From Deltaproteobacteria bacterium HGW-Deltaproteobacteria-14 (lineage in GTDB: Bacteria; Myxococcota_A; UBA9042; PHBI01), in the NCBI GenBank assembly GCA_002841945.1, contig PHBI01000011.1, positions 1 to 64,000 on the forward strand: a stretch of DNA of 64,000 nucleotides, written 5' to 3'. Below are positions 10,201 to 19,059 of this stretch, piece after piece. The position numbers and the translations under genes are program-made. A model generated the notes under the pieces. That model saw only the letters and a program-made list of their open reading frames with translations, was not told the origin of the DNA and did no database searches. The stretch's first letter is position 1, and each line of letters starts with the position of its first letter.

Positions 10201-10908
10201 CCCTTCGTCAAGCGCGCCCTGTCGCGCTTTCGCTCCCAGGGCTTCGGCCAGTCCGACCTCTCCCGCGCCACCGTCGTCGTGACCCCGGAGCTGCACGAGC
10301 CCCGCGTCATCGCCTGGGCCCGCCTGTCGCTCTTCGGCGAGGGCGCCCGCCGCCTCCACGACGAGATCGTCCCCGTCGTCGCCCCGTGGCGCGAGGGCGG
10401 CGGCCCCGACCACCTCGACCCCCTCGACGACGCCCGCGCCGCGAAGACCCTCGCGGCCGCCGATCGCGCCCTCGTCGCCGCCGCCACCGACCCCGGCCGC
10501 TTCCCCGCCGCCGCGGCCAAGCGCCTCGCCCCCCACGCCGCCGCCGACTTCCTGCGCCTGTGGCCCGCGCTCGACGCCGAGGCCGACGCCCGCGCCGCCG
10601 CCGCCACCCTGGCGCTGGAGACCCGCGGCCGCAAGGACGCCGACGCCCTCGGCAAGATCCTCGCCCGCCAGCAGCAGGCCATCGACGAGCGCATCCGCCA
10701 GCTCAGCTTCGATCTCCTCGACGACCGCTGGGACAAGCGCGAGCACCACCAGCTCAAGCGCGACGAGGAGCACATGATCGCCCGCCGCGCCGCCCTCGAC
10801 GCCGAGCGCGTCGACGAGCCCGCCGCCATCCGCGCGCTCTTCGAGGTCACGCTCCGCCGCGTCACCCCCGCGGGCCTCGTCTACCTCTGGCCGGAGACCC
10901 TGGCATGA
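7258..10908 (+). CDS. drmD: DISARM DrmD-like SNF2 helicase
   Basis: [118 protein letters not shown]. ATGA overlap with the upstream gene. Confidence 0.8.
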   Translation: [1216 protein letters not shown]

Positions 10909-12563
10909 GCACCTCGGCCCTGCAGCGCAAAGAGCGCTACTTCCACGAGACCTGGCTCGGGATGGTGCAGCCCACCGAGGGGCTCGTCCTGTCGGTCCCG
11001 CCGCTCGTCGAGGCGCAGTGCGCCGAGAAGCAGCCCGCGAAGACCCAGCACGAGCTGAAGGCGCTGCTCACCGGTCCCGCCACCACCCCCGACGACTCCG
11101 GCGACGACCCGGCAAAGACCTGGGCGATCGGCGATCTGCGCGGGTTCTTCCGCGAGCTCCTCGGCTGGACCGACGACCTCCTGCTCGGCTCGGACGACCT
11201 CCCCGACGCCCTCCACCTCTGGGTCCCCGAGGGCCACCAGGAGCTGCGCCCGACCTTCGCCCTGCGCGACCCCTTCTTCGATGAGGCCGCCGAGCGCCCC
11301 AAGGACCGCGGCCCCGCCCCCGACACCGCCGCCACCGAGGCCGGCCAGGATCTGTTGCTGCTGGTCTGGGAGCTGCCCCGGGGCCTGCCCTTCGACAGCC
11401 CCGAGGCGACCACCGGCGAGTGGCGCTACCCCCCGGCCCGCAAGTTCGAGCGCCTCCTGCGCCACTGCCGCGTGCCGCTCGGCCTGCTCACCAACGGCGA
11501 CGCCCTGCGCCTCGTCTACGCCCCCCACGGCGAGTCCCTCGGCGCGATGACCTTCCGCCTGTCCGACATGGTCCAGACCGGCGGCCGCCCCATCCTCGAC
11601 GCCTTCTTGATGCTGCTCACGGCCGACGCCCTGTTCAGCGACCCCGACCGCGCCCTGCCGGCGCTCTGCCGCAAGTCCCGCGCCCGCCAGGCCGACGTCA
11701 CCGAAGAGCTCGCCCGCCAGGTCTTCGAGGCCCTGACGCTGCTCCTCGAGGGCTTCGAGGCCGCCGCCGCCCGCGGCTCCGACGCCGAGCGCCGCGTCTT
11801 CGAGGACGCCCTCCGCGCCGGCGAGCACCACCTCTACGGCGGCCTCCTCGCCGTGCTCCTGCGCCTCGTCTTCGTGCTCTACGCCGAGGACAACGGCATC
11901 CTCCCCACCGACCACCCCCTCTACGCCCAGCACCTCTCGGTCCTCGGCCTCTTCGCCCAGCTCCGCGACGACGCCGGCGCCTACCCCGAGAGCATGGACC
12001 GGCGCTTCGGCGCCTGGCCCCGCCTGCTCGCCCTGTTCCGCGCCGTCCACGGCGGCCTCGCCCACGGCGACCTCGTGCTCCCCCCGCGCCGCGGGCGCCT
12101 CTTCGACCCCGACGGCTTCCCCTTCCTCGAGGGCCGCCCCCTCGCCGGCGCCGCCCAGACCGGCCCGAGCGCCAACGGCGAGGTCAAGACCCCCTGGGTC
12201 GACGACGGCACCGTCCATCAGGTGCTCGAGCGCCTGCTCACCCTCGAGGGCCAGCGCCTCAGCTACCGCGCCCTCGACGTCGAGCAGATCGGCAGCGTCT
12301 ACGAGCGCCTCATGGGCTACCGCGTCGAGCGCCTCACCGGCGACGCCGTCCAGATCAAGGCCGGCAAGGCCGGCGCCTGGATCGCCACCGACATGGTCGA
12401 GGACCTCCCCCCCGCCGACCGCATGCGCTGGCTCCAGGACGAGTGGGGCCTCGACAAGGGCCCCGCCAAGCTGACCGCCGCGGGCTGGCAGGTGCTCGCG
12501 TCGCCGGTGGGCGCGGCGGCGCTGCTGACGGCGCTCGGCGGGGCCGGAGGTGGGGGATGGTGA
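10905..12563 (+). CDS. N-terminal half of a DrmMI-like / Eco57I-type adenine-specific DNA methylase; catalytic domain missing
   Basis: Contains LVFVLYAEDNGILP and the SVYERLMGYRVERL element that normally precedes the SAM-MTase core, but no GSHYTP, SAM-binding or NPPY-type motif before the stop. ATGA overlap with drmD-like gene. Confidence 0.65.
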   Translation: MSTSALQRKERYFHETWLGMVQPTEGLVLSVPPLVEAQCAEKQPAKTQHELKALLTGPATTPDDSGDDPAKTWAIGDLRGFFRELLGWTDDLLLGSDDLPDALHLWVPEGHQELRPTFALRDPFFDEAAERPKDRGPAPDTAATEAGQDLLLLVWELPRGLPFDSPEATTGEWRYPPARKFERLLRHCRVPLGLLTNGDALRLVYAPHGESLGAMTFRLSDMVQTGGRPILDAFLMLLTADALFSDPDRALPALCRKSRARQADVTEELARQVFEALTLLLEGFEAAAARGSDAERRVFEDALRAGEHHLYGGLLAVLLRLVFVLYAEDNGILPTDHPLYAQHLSVLGLFAQLRDDAGAYPESMDRRFGAWPRLLALFRAVHGGLAHGDLVLPPRRGRLFDPDGFPFLEGRPLAGAAQTGPSANGEVKTPWVDDGTVHQVLERLLTLEGQRLSYRALDVEQIGSVYERLMGYRVERLTGDAVQIKAGKAGAWIATDMVEDLPPADRMRWLQDEWGLDKGPAKLTAAGWQVLASPVGAAALLTALGGAGGGGW

Positions 12564-15172
12564 GCGCCGACAGCCACAACTTCGGGTTCTTGGCGCCCTT
12601 CGACCCGGGGCTGTTCAAGGAGGCGCTCGACGGCGAGCGCTCGTTTGCGCAGCTGCGCTCGTTCGACCTCGCGGTGGTGGCCTATCGGCGCTTCGTCGAG
12701 CGGCTGACCGAGGCGGCGCTGGTGCGGGCCGGTAGGCCGGGACAGCTCTACAAGGAGACCCTGCAGGAGCGGATGGCGCGGCTCGAGGACACGGGGAGCG
12801 TGCCGCCGATGGTGGTGGGCTGGCTCGCCGAGGCGCGGCAGCTCGGCAACAAGGGGAGCCACGTCGGCTTCAAGAGCTGCACCGACCGCGACGCCGTCGA
12901 GATGATGCGCCTCGCGCGCAAGCTGGCCGTCTGGTGGGTCGGGGAGATCGCGCCGGACGCCGAGCTCAAGGTCCCGGGCTTTCGGGTCCCGCAGACCGGC
13001 GACGCCGGCCTGGACGCCCGCAACGACGCCCTCGCGAGAGAAGCGGAGGCGTCGGTCCCGCCGCCGCCTCCGCGGGCGCGCCTCGTCGTCCACGGGGGGC
13101 TCACCGCCGCCTACGAGGAGCTCGGCGCCGCGCAGCGACAGGGGCTGGCGCGGGTGGTCGAGGCGCTCCGGGTCGACGCGCTCGACCCCGCCTGGCCCCA
13201 TGCGTCCATCGCCGGGGTCGACGACGACAAGCTGCGCGCCGTCGTCATCGACGACGGCGTCAGCCTGGTCACCGCCGTGCCCGCGGGCGGCGACGTCGTG
13301 TTCGCCCTGTGGGCCTGCGCGCCCGCCGAGGTGTCCGGCTGGGCGCGCCACAAGCGGGTCGAGGTCCACCCGGCCATCGGGACCGTGCAGCTCTACGACG
13401 TCGCCGTGGCCGAAGCGGCCGTCGCCGACGAGGGGGGAGATGCGGCCGAGGACGAAGGCGCAGCCTCGCTCTTCGCCCCGTACGCGGACGCCGACCTCAC
13501 CCGCCTCGGGGTGCCGTCGCCGCTCCTCCCGGCGGTGCGCGCGGTCATGGACGAGGCCGCGTTCCGCAGGCTGGCCCCGCTGCTGCCCGGCGAGGCGGGA
13601 GACGCGCTCGAGCTCCTGCTCGCGGCCGATTCCGTCGCCGAGGTCGTGGCCGCGCTCGCCCTCGGCGAGGGCGAGGTCGACGTGCGCGACTTCGACGTGG
13701 CGGTCGAGCACCCGGCGTCCCAGCGGACCTTCCGGTTGGTCGCTCCCGACGAGGATCTCGAGGCGGCGCTGAGCGGGTCGATCGCGGCGTGGCGGCTGTT
13801 TCTGCACCCCGACCAGCAGGCGCTGGTCGGGATGGACGCGAGCGGGCCGGTGCGGGTGCTCGGCGGGGCGGGGACCGGCAAGACCGTGGCGCTCCTGCAC
13901 CGGGCGGCGCACCTGCTGCGCGAGGTGGTGCGCGACGGCGAGGTCCTGGTCACCACGTACACGCGCAACCTGGCGACGGACCTCGAGCGGTCGCTCGGGC
14001 AGCTGGTCGACGGGGAGGCGATGAAGCGGGCGCGGGTCATGAACCTCCACCGGCTGGCGCGCAGGATCGGGCAGACGGGCCGCTACGGCGGGACCGAGCT
14101 GCTGCAGGCGGACGGAGCGGCGCGGCTGTGGGACGGCGCGCTCGTGTTCGAGGCGCTGGGCTTGGTGCGGGCGTTCTACGAGGCCGAGTGGCGCGAGGTA
14201 GTCCAGGCGCAGGGGGTGACCGACGCGGCGGGATACCTGCGGGTGTCGCGGCGCGGGCGCGGCGTCGCGCTCGGGCGGCAGCAGCGGCGCGCCGTGTGGC
14301 GCGTGTTCGAGGCCTACACGCGGCTCAAGGACGAGCGGAAGCTCGTCGAGTGGCCGGATCTCGTGCGGCACGCGCGGGAGCGGATCGAGGCCGGGGAGTG
14401 GACGTCACCCTTCGTCGCGGTGCTCGCCGACGAGGTGCAGGACTTCACGCCGGAGGAGCTGCGGCTCTTGCGGGCGCTCGCGCCGGCGGGGCGCAACGAT
14501 CTCTTCCTGGTGGGCGACGCGCACCAGCGCATCTACGGGACGCGGACGTCGATGCGCGCGTGCGGCATCGCCGTGACCGGGCGGTCGCGGCGGCTGCGGG
14601 TGAACTACCGGACGACCGAGGAGATCCGCGAGCTCGGGGTGCGCGTGCTCGCGGGGCTCGAGTTCGACGACCTCGACGGGGGCGTCGACACGCTGGCGGG
14701 GTATCGGTCCCTGCGCAGCGGGCTCGCGCCGCGGGTGGTGCGGGCGGCGGACCGGGCGGGGGAGGCAGACGCCATCGTGGTCGTGCTCGGCGACTGGCTC
14801 GCGCGCTACCCGGCCGAGGCGCTGTGCGTCGCCGCGAGGACCGGCGCGCTCGTCAGGCGCTATCGCGACCTGCTCGAGCAGCGCGGCGTCGCCACCGTGA
14901 CCATCACCCAGGAGGAGCCCGCGGGGCCCGGGGTGCGCGTCGCCACGATGCACCGCCTCAAGGGCCTCGAGTTCTCCTGCGTGCTGCTCGCTGCAATGCA
15001 CGAGAGCGCCGTCACATTCGTCGGTGATGCCAACGCGGATGGCGATGTTGCAACGCAAGAAGAACGGGAGCTGTCGGAGCGCGCGCTCCTCTACGTCGCG
15101 GCGACGCGCGCCCGCGACGAGCTGGTCCTGACCGCCGTCGGCGCCACGATCCCGTGGCTGACCCTCGGGTAG
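12557..15172 (+). CDS. UvrD/Rep-type helicase with N-terminal DUF4145-like and RelE-fold-like regions
   Basis: N-term FVERLTEAALVRAG...ARQLGNKGSHVGF (DUF4145-like), then DDKLRAVVIDDGVSLVTAVPAGGDVVFALWACAPAEVSGWARHK (RelE-like), then LGGAGTGKTVALLHRAAHL, LADEVQDFTPEELRLL, VGDAHQRIYG, LRVNYRTTEEIREL, TMHRLKGLEF, LLYVAATRARDEL. Start overlaps the preceding stop (ATGGTGA). Confidence 0.75.
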   Translation: MVSADSHNFGFLAPFDPGLFKEALDGERSFAQLRSFDLAVVAYRRFVERLTEAALVRAGRPGQLYKETLQERMARLEDTGSVPPMVVGWLAEARQLGNKGSHVGFKSCTDRDAVEMMRLARKLAVWWVGEIAPDAELKVPGFRVPQTGDAGLDARNDALAREAEASVPPPPPRARLVVHGGLTAAYEELGAAQRQGLARVVEALRVDALDPAWPHASIAGVDDDKLRAVVIDDGVSLVTAVPAGGDVVFALWACAPAEVSGWARHKRVEVHPAIGTVQLYDVAVAEAAVADEGGDAAEDEGAASLFAPYADADLTRLGVPSPLLPAVRAVMDEAAFRRLAPLLPGEAGDALELLLAADSVAEVVAALALGEGEVDVRDFDVAVEHPASQRTFRLVAPDEDLEAALSGSIAAWRLFLHPDQQALVGMDASGPVRVLGGAGTGKTVALLHRAAHLLREVVRDGEVLVTTYTRNLATDLERSLGQLVDGEAMKRARVMNLHRLARRIGQTGRYGGTELLQADGAARLWDGALVFEALGLVRAFYEAEWREVVQAQGVTDAAGYLRVSRRGRGVALGRQQRRAVWRVFEAYTRLKDERKLVEWPDLVRHARERIEAGEWTSPFVAVLADEVQDFTPEELRLLRALAPAGRNDLFLVGDAHQRIYGTRTSMRACGIAVTGRSRRLRVNYRTTEEIRELGVRVLAGLEFDDLDGGVDTLAGYRSLRSGLAPRVVRAADRAGEADAIVVVLGDWLARYPAEALCVAARTGALVRRYRDLLEQRGVATVTITQEEPAGPGVRVATMHRLKGLEFSCVLLAAMHESAVTFVGDANADGDVATQEERELSERALLYVAATRARDELVLTAVGATIPWLTLG

Positions 15173-15311
15173 CCCGCCGCGGCGGAGACGGACGGGGCGC
15201 GGCGAGCGGGTGAGCGGGGCAGGGTGGGCGCCGATCCTGTCCCCGCGGCGGGACCTGGGCTACAAGAGTCGCAGCGGTGCGCGGCGCCGCCACGGACGGG
15301 GGGAGGGGGTC

Positions 15312-16100
15312 ATGGGAGCACGATGGCGGCAGCTGGCGAGCGTGGTGACGGTGCTGGGGCTGGTCGCGCCGGGGTCACGGGCGGCGGGCGTCGCCCCGAA
15401 GCCGCCGGCGACGCCGGTGAGGGTGGTGGCCGAGCTGGTGGAGCCGGGGCCGGCGACGCCGCACTGCGGGATCCTGCACCTCCTCGTGGTCATGCGCTAC
15501 AAGGTGGTGCGGGTGGAGGCGGGCGCGCCGGGTGAGCTGCTCGGATCGGAGCTCGACGTCGCGGTCAGCTGCCCGGAGCAGCACGGCGTGCGCTTCGTCG
15601 CCGGGGCGCGGCACCGCCTGACGCTCACGACCACGCGGCCGTGGCCGACGGGGTCGATCGTCGCCGATCCGAAGCGGCCGAAGGTGTCCCCCGGCACCTG
15701 GGCGCTCGAGGTGGCCTCCGCGAGTGAGCCGGCGTCGGTGCGGGAGGCGCTGACGGCCGACGGCGTGTTGGCGTTCAGCGACGGCTCGTCGGTCTACCGG
15801 ATCCACGCGGACGGCCGCTTCGCGCTCGATCCGCTCGGGATCAGCGGGCGCACCGTCGCGGGCACCTGGGAGAGCGACGACGACCGCGTCTTCGTCGTCA
15901 CCGGCAAGTGGGGCTGGGTCAACGGCCTGTCGCGCGACGACGACTACCGACGCATGACCCTCGCGGTCTCGGTGGTCCCGGGCGAGGGCCCCCCGCCGGG
16001 GATGGACGGCGCGACCTTGACGCGGGTCTACCTGGTGATCGAGGAGCTGGTGAAGATCACCAAGGCCGAGCACGACCGCGCGGCGAGCAAGCCGAACTGA
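15312..16100 (+). CDS. Hypothetical secreted protein
   Basis: ORF with signal-peptide-like N-terminus MGARWRQLASVVTVLGLVAPGSRAAG. Confidence 0.55.
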   Translation: MGARWRQLASVVTVLGLVAPGSRAAGVAPKPPATPVRVVAELVEPGPATPHCGILHLLVVMRYKVVRVEAGAPGELLGSELDVAVSCPEQHGVRFVAGARHRLTLTTTRPWPTGSIVADPKRPKVSPGTWALEVASASEPASVREALTADGVLAFSDGSSVYRIHADGRFALDPLGISGRTVAGTWESDDDRVFVVTGKWGWVNGLSRDDDYRRMTLAVSVVPGEGPPPGMDGATLTRVYLVIEELVKITKAEHDRAASKPN

Positions 16101-16115
16101 GGGCCCGCGCCGGGC

Positions 16116-16781
16116 TCAATAGGCCCGGGGCAAGAGCGGCCGGCGCGCGACGTCGACCACCGCGGCGGCGAAGGCCACGGCCGCGGCCTCGCAGCTGGGC
16201 TGATCCCCGCTGAGGAAGGCCGAGGCGAAGTTGGTCGCGCTCGGGGGCGGATCGATCTGCGCCGCGATGACGTCGGCCGCCTTCAGCGCGGCGTCGAGGG
16301 CCAGCGTGAACTCGATCGGCGGCGCCACCAGGTAGGCCATCGGCTGCCCGGGCGCGAGGCCCGCCACCCGCGACAGGTAGTGCCCGAGGGAGGTGATCAC
16401 GTGCGGGAACACCGCGAGCTCGCCGGCGTGGTCGGCCGCGTAGAAGCAGGCGTCGTGCGCGAGGCAGCGGAGGAGCGCCGCGAGGCCCTCGCCGACCTCG
16501 TCCGGATCCGCCCCGGCGATGACCCCGAGGATCTCCCCCGAGAGCGGCCCCGACGCGTGCCCGGCGCCCGCGTAGAACGACTTCGCGAAGACGACGTCGA
16601 CGCGCGCGTGCTTGGTCGCCTCGTCGAGGGCCACGTAGGTCGGGTCGTCCTGGTCGCAGGTCACGAGCCCGAGCGACACGTGGCGCTCGGGGTCCGCGCC
16701 GTACGCGCGAAGCAGCGCCGGGTGGGCCGCCGGGATGTGGCGCACGCTCAGGACCTTCGGCAGGATCGGCTCGAGGATCAT
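16116..16781 (-). CDS. eutL: Ethanolamine-utilization microcompartment shell protein EutL
   Basis: SLGLVTCDQDDPTYVALDEATKHARVDVVFAKSFYAGAGHASGPLSGEILGVIAGADPDEV is a characteristic EutL segment. ATGA overlap with eutC. Confidence 0.85.
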   Translation of the reverse strand: MILEPILPKVLSVRHIPAAHPALLRAYGADPERHVSLGLVTCDQDDPTYVALDEATKHARVDVVFAKSFYAGAGHASGPLSGEILGVIAGADPDEVGEGLAALLRCLAHDACFYAADHAGELAVFPHVITSLGHYLSRVAGLAPGQPMAYLVAPPIEFTLALDAALKAADVIAAQIDPPPSATNFASAFLSGDQPSCEAAAVAFAAAVVDVARRPLLPRAY

Positions 16782-17698
16782 GAACCCACCTCCACGAGGC
16801 GCACCCGCTGTTGCGGTGCACGATAGCCCGTCCCGGCCGCCTCCCCCAGATCCGATGCGAGGCTTGAGAGGTCGAGCGCCACGCCACTCGTGCGCTGCAG
16901 CAGCATCGCCTGCGCGAGCACCGCCAGCCGCCGCCCGGCCTGCTCCGGCGGGGTCCCGCGGGCGTGGATGTTGGACATCATGTTGCGGTCGCCGTCGGTG
17001 CGCCCGACCTTCGGATCGTACACGAGGTAGGCGCTGAGCCCGTCGCCGGTCCCGAGCCCCGGCCGCTCGCCGAGCAGGATGGCCGCCACGCGCGCGCCGA
17101 CCACCGCGCCGATCTCGTCGGCGAGCCACACCCGCGCGAACTTCGCGCACAGCGGCGTGCCGACCGTCAGCCCGCGCCCCTCGCACTCGCGGGTGAACGA
17201 CGCGAGCAGGGCGAGCCCCGAGCCCATGCACGCGACGGCGCTGAGCCCGTCGGCGAGGATCGGCTGCACGTCCACCCCGCGCTGGGCCTCGGCGCGCAGG
17301 CGCGCCAGGCTCGCGTCGTCGAGGCGCCGGCCGAGGTCGGGCCGCAGCAGGAACTCGCGGTGCTCGGTGACCCGCGATCGCAGCGCCAGGAGCCCGTTGT
17401 CCGCCGCCCAGCCGTCGGGCAGCTCCGCCGCGACGGCCTCGTGCGCCACCGCCAGCTCCGCCTGGAACTGCAGCACCACGTCGGTCGCGTAGCGCGTCCC
17501 GACGTGCCCGATGCCGAGCAGCGCCGTCGTGTGGGCGCTCGCCGCCTTGGCGTAGCGGCTCTGGGACCGCTGGGTGGGGAAGACCCGCACCGGCGGCGGC
17601 TCGACCTTCGGCAGCGGTGGGGCAGGGGGGAGCGGGTCATCCGCGCCCAGCTGGTGGCGCAGCGCGGCGATGAGGGCGCGGGTGCGAGAGGTCGTCAT
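16778..17698 (-). CDS. eutC: Ethanolamine ammonia-lyase small subunit
   Basis: SQSRYAKAASAHTTALLGIGHVGTRY..., ILLGERPGLGTGDGLSAYLVYDPKVGRTDGDRNMMSNIHARGTPPEQAG. Confidence 0.85.
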   Translation of the reverse strand: MTTSRTRALIAALRHQLGADDPLPPAPPLPKVEPPPVRVFPTQRSQSRYAKAASAHTTALLGIGHVGTRYATDVVLQFQAELAVAHEAVAAELPDGWAADNGLLALRSRVTEHREFLLRPDLGRRLDDASLARLRAEAQRGVDVQPILADGLSAVACMGSGLALLASFTRECEGRGLTVGTPLCAKFARVWLADEIGAVVGARVAAILLGERPGLGTGDGLSAYLVYDPKVGRTDGDRNMMSNIHARGTPPEQAGRRLAVLAQAMLLQRTSGVALDLSSLASDLGEAAGTGYRAPQQRVRLVEVGS

Positions 17699-19059
17699 CG
17701 GATCGCCTCCGCGTCGCCGAAGCGCGGCCCGGGGCGACCGTCGCGCATGATGCCGGCGTGCTCGAGCCAGGCGTCGAACTCCGGGGTCGGGCGCGACTGC
17801 AAGAGGCCGCGCACCGACGGGATGTCGTGAAACGACGTCGACTGGTAGTTGAGCATGATGTCGTCGCCCACCGGGAGCGACATCAGGTACGCGCAGCCCG
17901 CCGCGCCGAGCAGGACCTTGAGGCTCTCGAGCTCGTCCTGGCTCATCGACGCGTGGTAGGTGAAGCACGCGTCGCAGCCCATCGGCAGGCCGAGGAGCTT
18001 GCCCATGAAGTGGTCCTCGAGCCCGGCGCGCGTGATCTGCGCCCCCGTCTCGAGGTACTCGGGGCCGATGAAGCCGACCACGGTGTTGACGAGGAACGGC
18101 CTGTAGCGCCGCGCGAAGCCGTAGCAGCGCGCCTCCATCGTGACCTGGTCGGCGCCGTGGTGGGCGTTGGAGCTCAGCGCCGACCCCTGGCCCGTCTCGA
18201 AGTACATCCGGTTCGGGCCGCGCGCCGTCCCGAGCTCGCGCATCATGGCGTACGCCTCGTCGACGAGCGCCACCGAGATGCCGAACGCGGTGTTCGCCTG
18301 CTCGCTGCCGGCCAGCGACTGGAACATGAGGTCCATCGGGCAGCGCAGCTCCGACAGCGCCCGCATCTGCACCGTGATGTGTGACAGCACGCAGTGCTGG
18401 GTCGGGATCTCGTTTCGCTGCATCAGCGCGTGGAGCGCCGTCAGGATCTCGGCGGTCGACTCGGCCGTGTCCGTCGCCGGGTTCACGCCGATGACCGCGT
18501 CGCCACAGCCGTAGCTCAGCCCCTCGCGGGTCGACAACAGGATGCCGTCGACGTCGTCGGTCGGGTGATTCGGCTGGAGGCGCGAGCTCATGCGCCCGGG
18601 GAGGCCCAGGGTGTTGTTGGCGCGGACGACCACCTCGCACTTCCGGCCGACCACCATCAGGTCCATGTTGCTCATGAGCTTACAGACCCCGGCCGCCATC
18701 TCCGGGGTCAGCCCGGGCGAGACCGCGCGGATGCGCGCGCCCGTGGTCGTCGTCTCGAGCAGCCACTCGCGCAGCTGGCCGACCGTCAGGTCCTTCACGG
18801 CGCGGTAGGCCTGCTCGTCGAGGGTGTCCTCGACGAGCCGCGTCAGCTCGTCGTCTTCATAGGGCACGACCGGGTGCTGGCGCAGCTCGGCCAGGGTCAG
18901 CTCGCTCAGGACGGCGCGCGCGGCGACCCGCTCGACGGCGTCACGGGCGGCGACCCCCGCCAGCTGGTCACCCGACTTGGCCGCGTTGGCCTTGGCGAGG
19001 ACCTCCTTGATCGATCCGAAGCGGTACGACGTGCCGCGAATGGTGGCCTTGAGCGCCAA
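17695..19059 (-). CDS. eutB: Ethanolamine ammonia-lyase large subunit
   Basis: LKATIRGTSYRFGSIKEVLAKANAAKSGDQLAGVAA, FETGQGSALSSNAHHGADQVTMEARCYGFAR, FIGPEYL. Confidence 0.92.
   Translation of the reverse strand: MALKATIRGTSYRFGSIKEVLAKANAAKSGDQLAGVAARDAVERVAARAVLSELTLAELRQHPVVPYEDDELTRLVEDTLDEQAYRAVKDLTVGQLREWLLETTTTGARIRAVSPGLTPEMAAGVCKLMSNMDLMVVGRKCEVVVRANNTLGLPGRMSSRLQPNHPTDDVDGILLSTREGLSYGCGDAVIGVNPATDTAESTAEILTALHALMQRNEIPTQHCVLSHITVQMRALSELRCPMDLMFQSLAGSEQANTAFGISVALVDEAYAMMRELGTARGPNRMYFETGQGSALSSNAHHGADQVTMEARCYGFARRYRPFLVNTVVGFIGPEYLETGAQITRAGLEDHFMGKLLGLPMGCDACFTYHASMSQDELESLKVLLGAAGCAYLMSLPVGDDIMLNYQSTSFHDIPSVRGLLQSRPTPEFDAWLEHAGIMRDGRPGPRFGDAEAIR

Noticed and set aside
7003-10773. 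1256-aa ORF on the minus strand, opposite drmD-like
   Set aside because: Ala/Gly/Glu/Val-rich with no recognisable motif. It is a shadow of a coding strand with extreme C-ending codon bias.
15175-15186. CCGCCGCGGCGG palindrome after the UvrD gene
   Set aside because: Simple GC-rich palindrome, expected frequently at this base composition. No U-tract to support a terminator.
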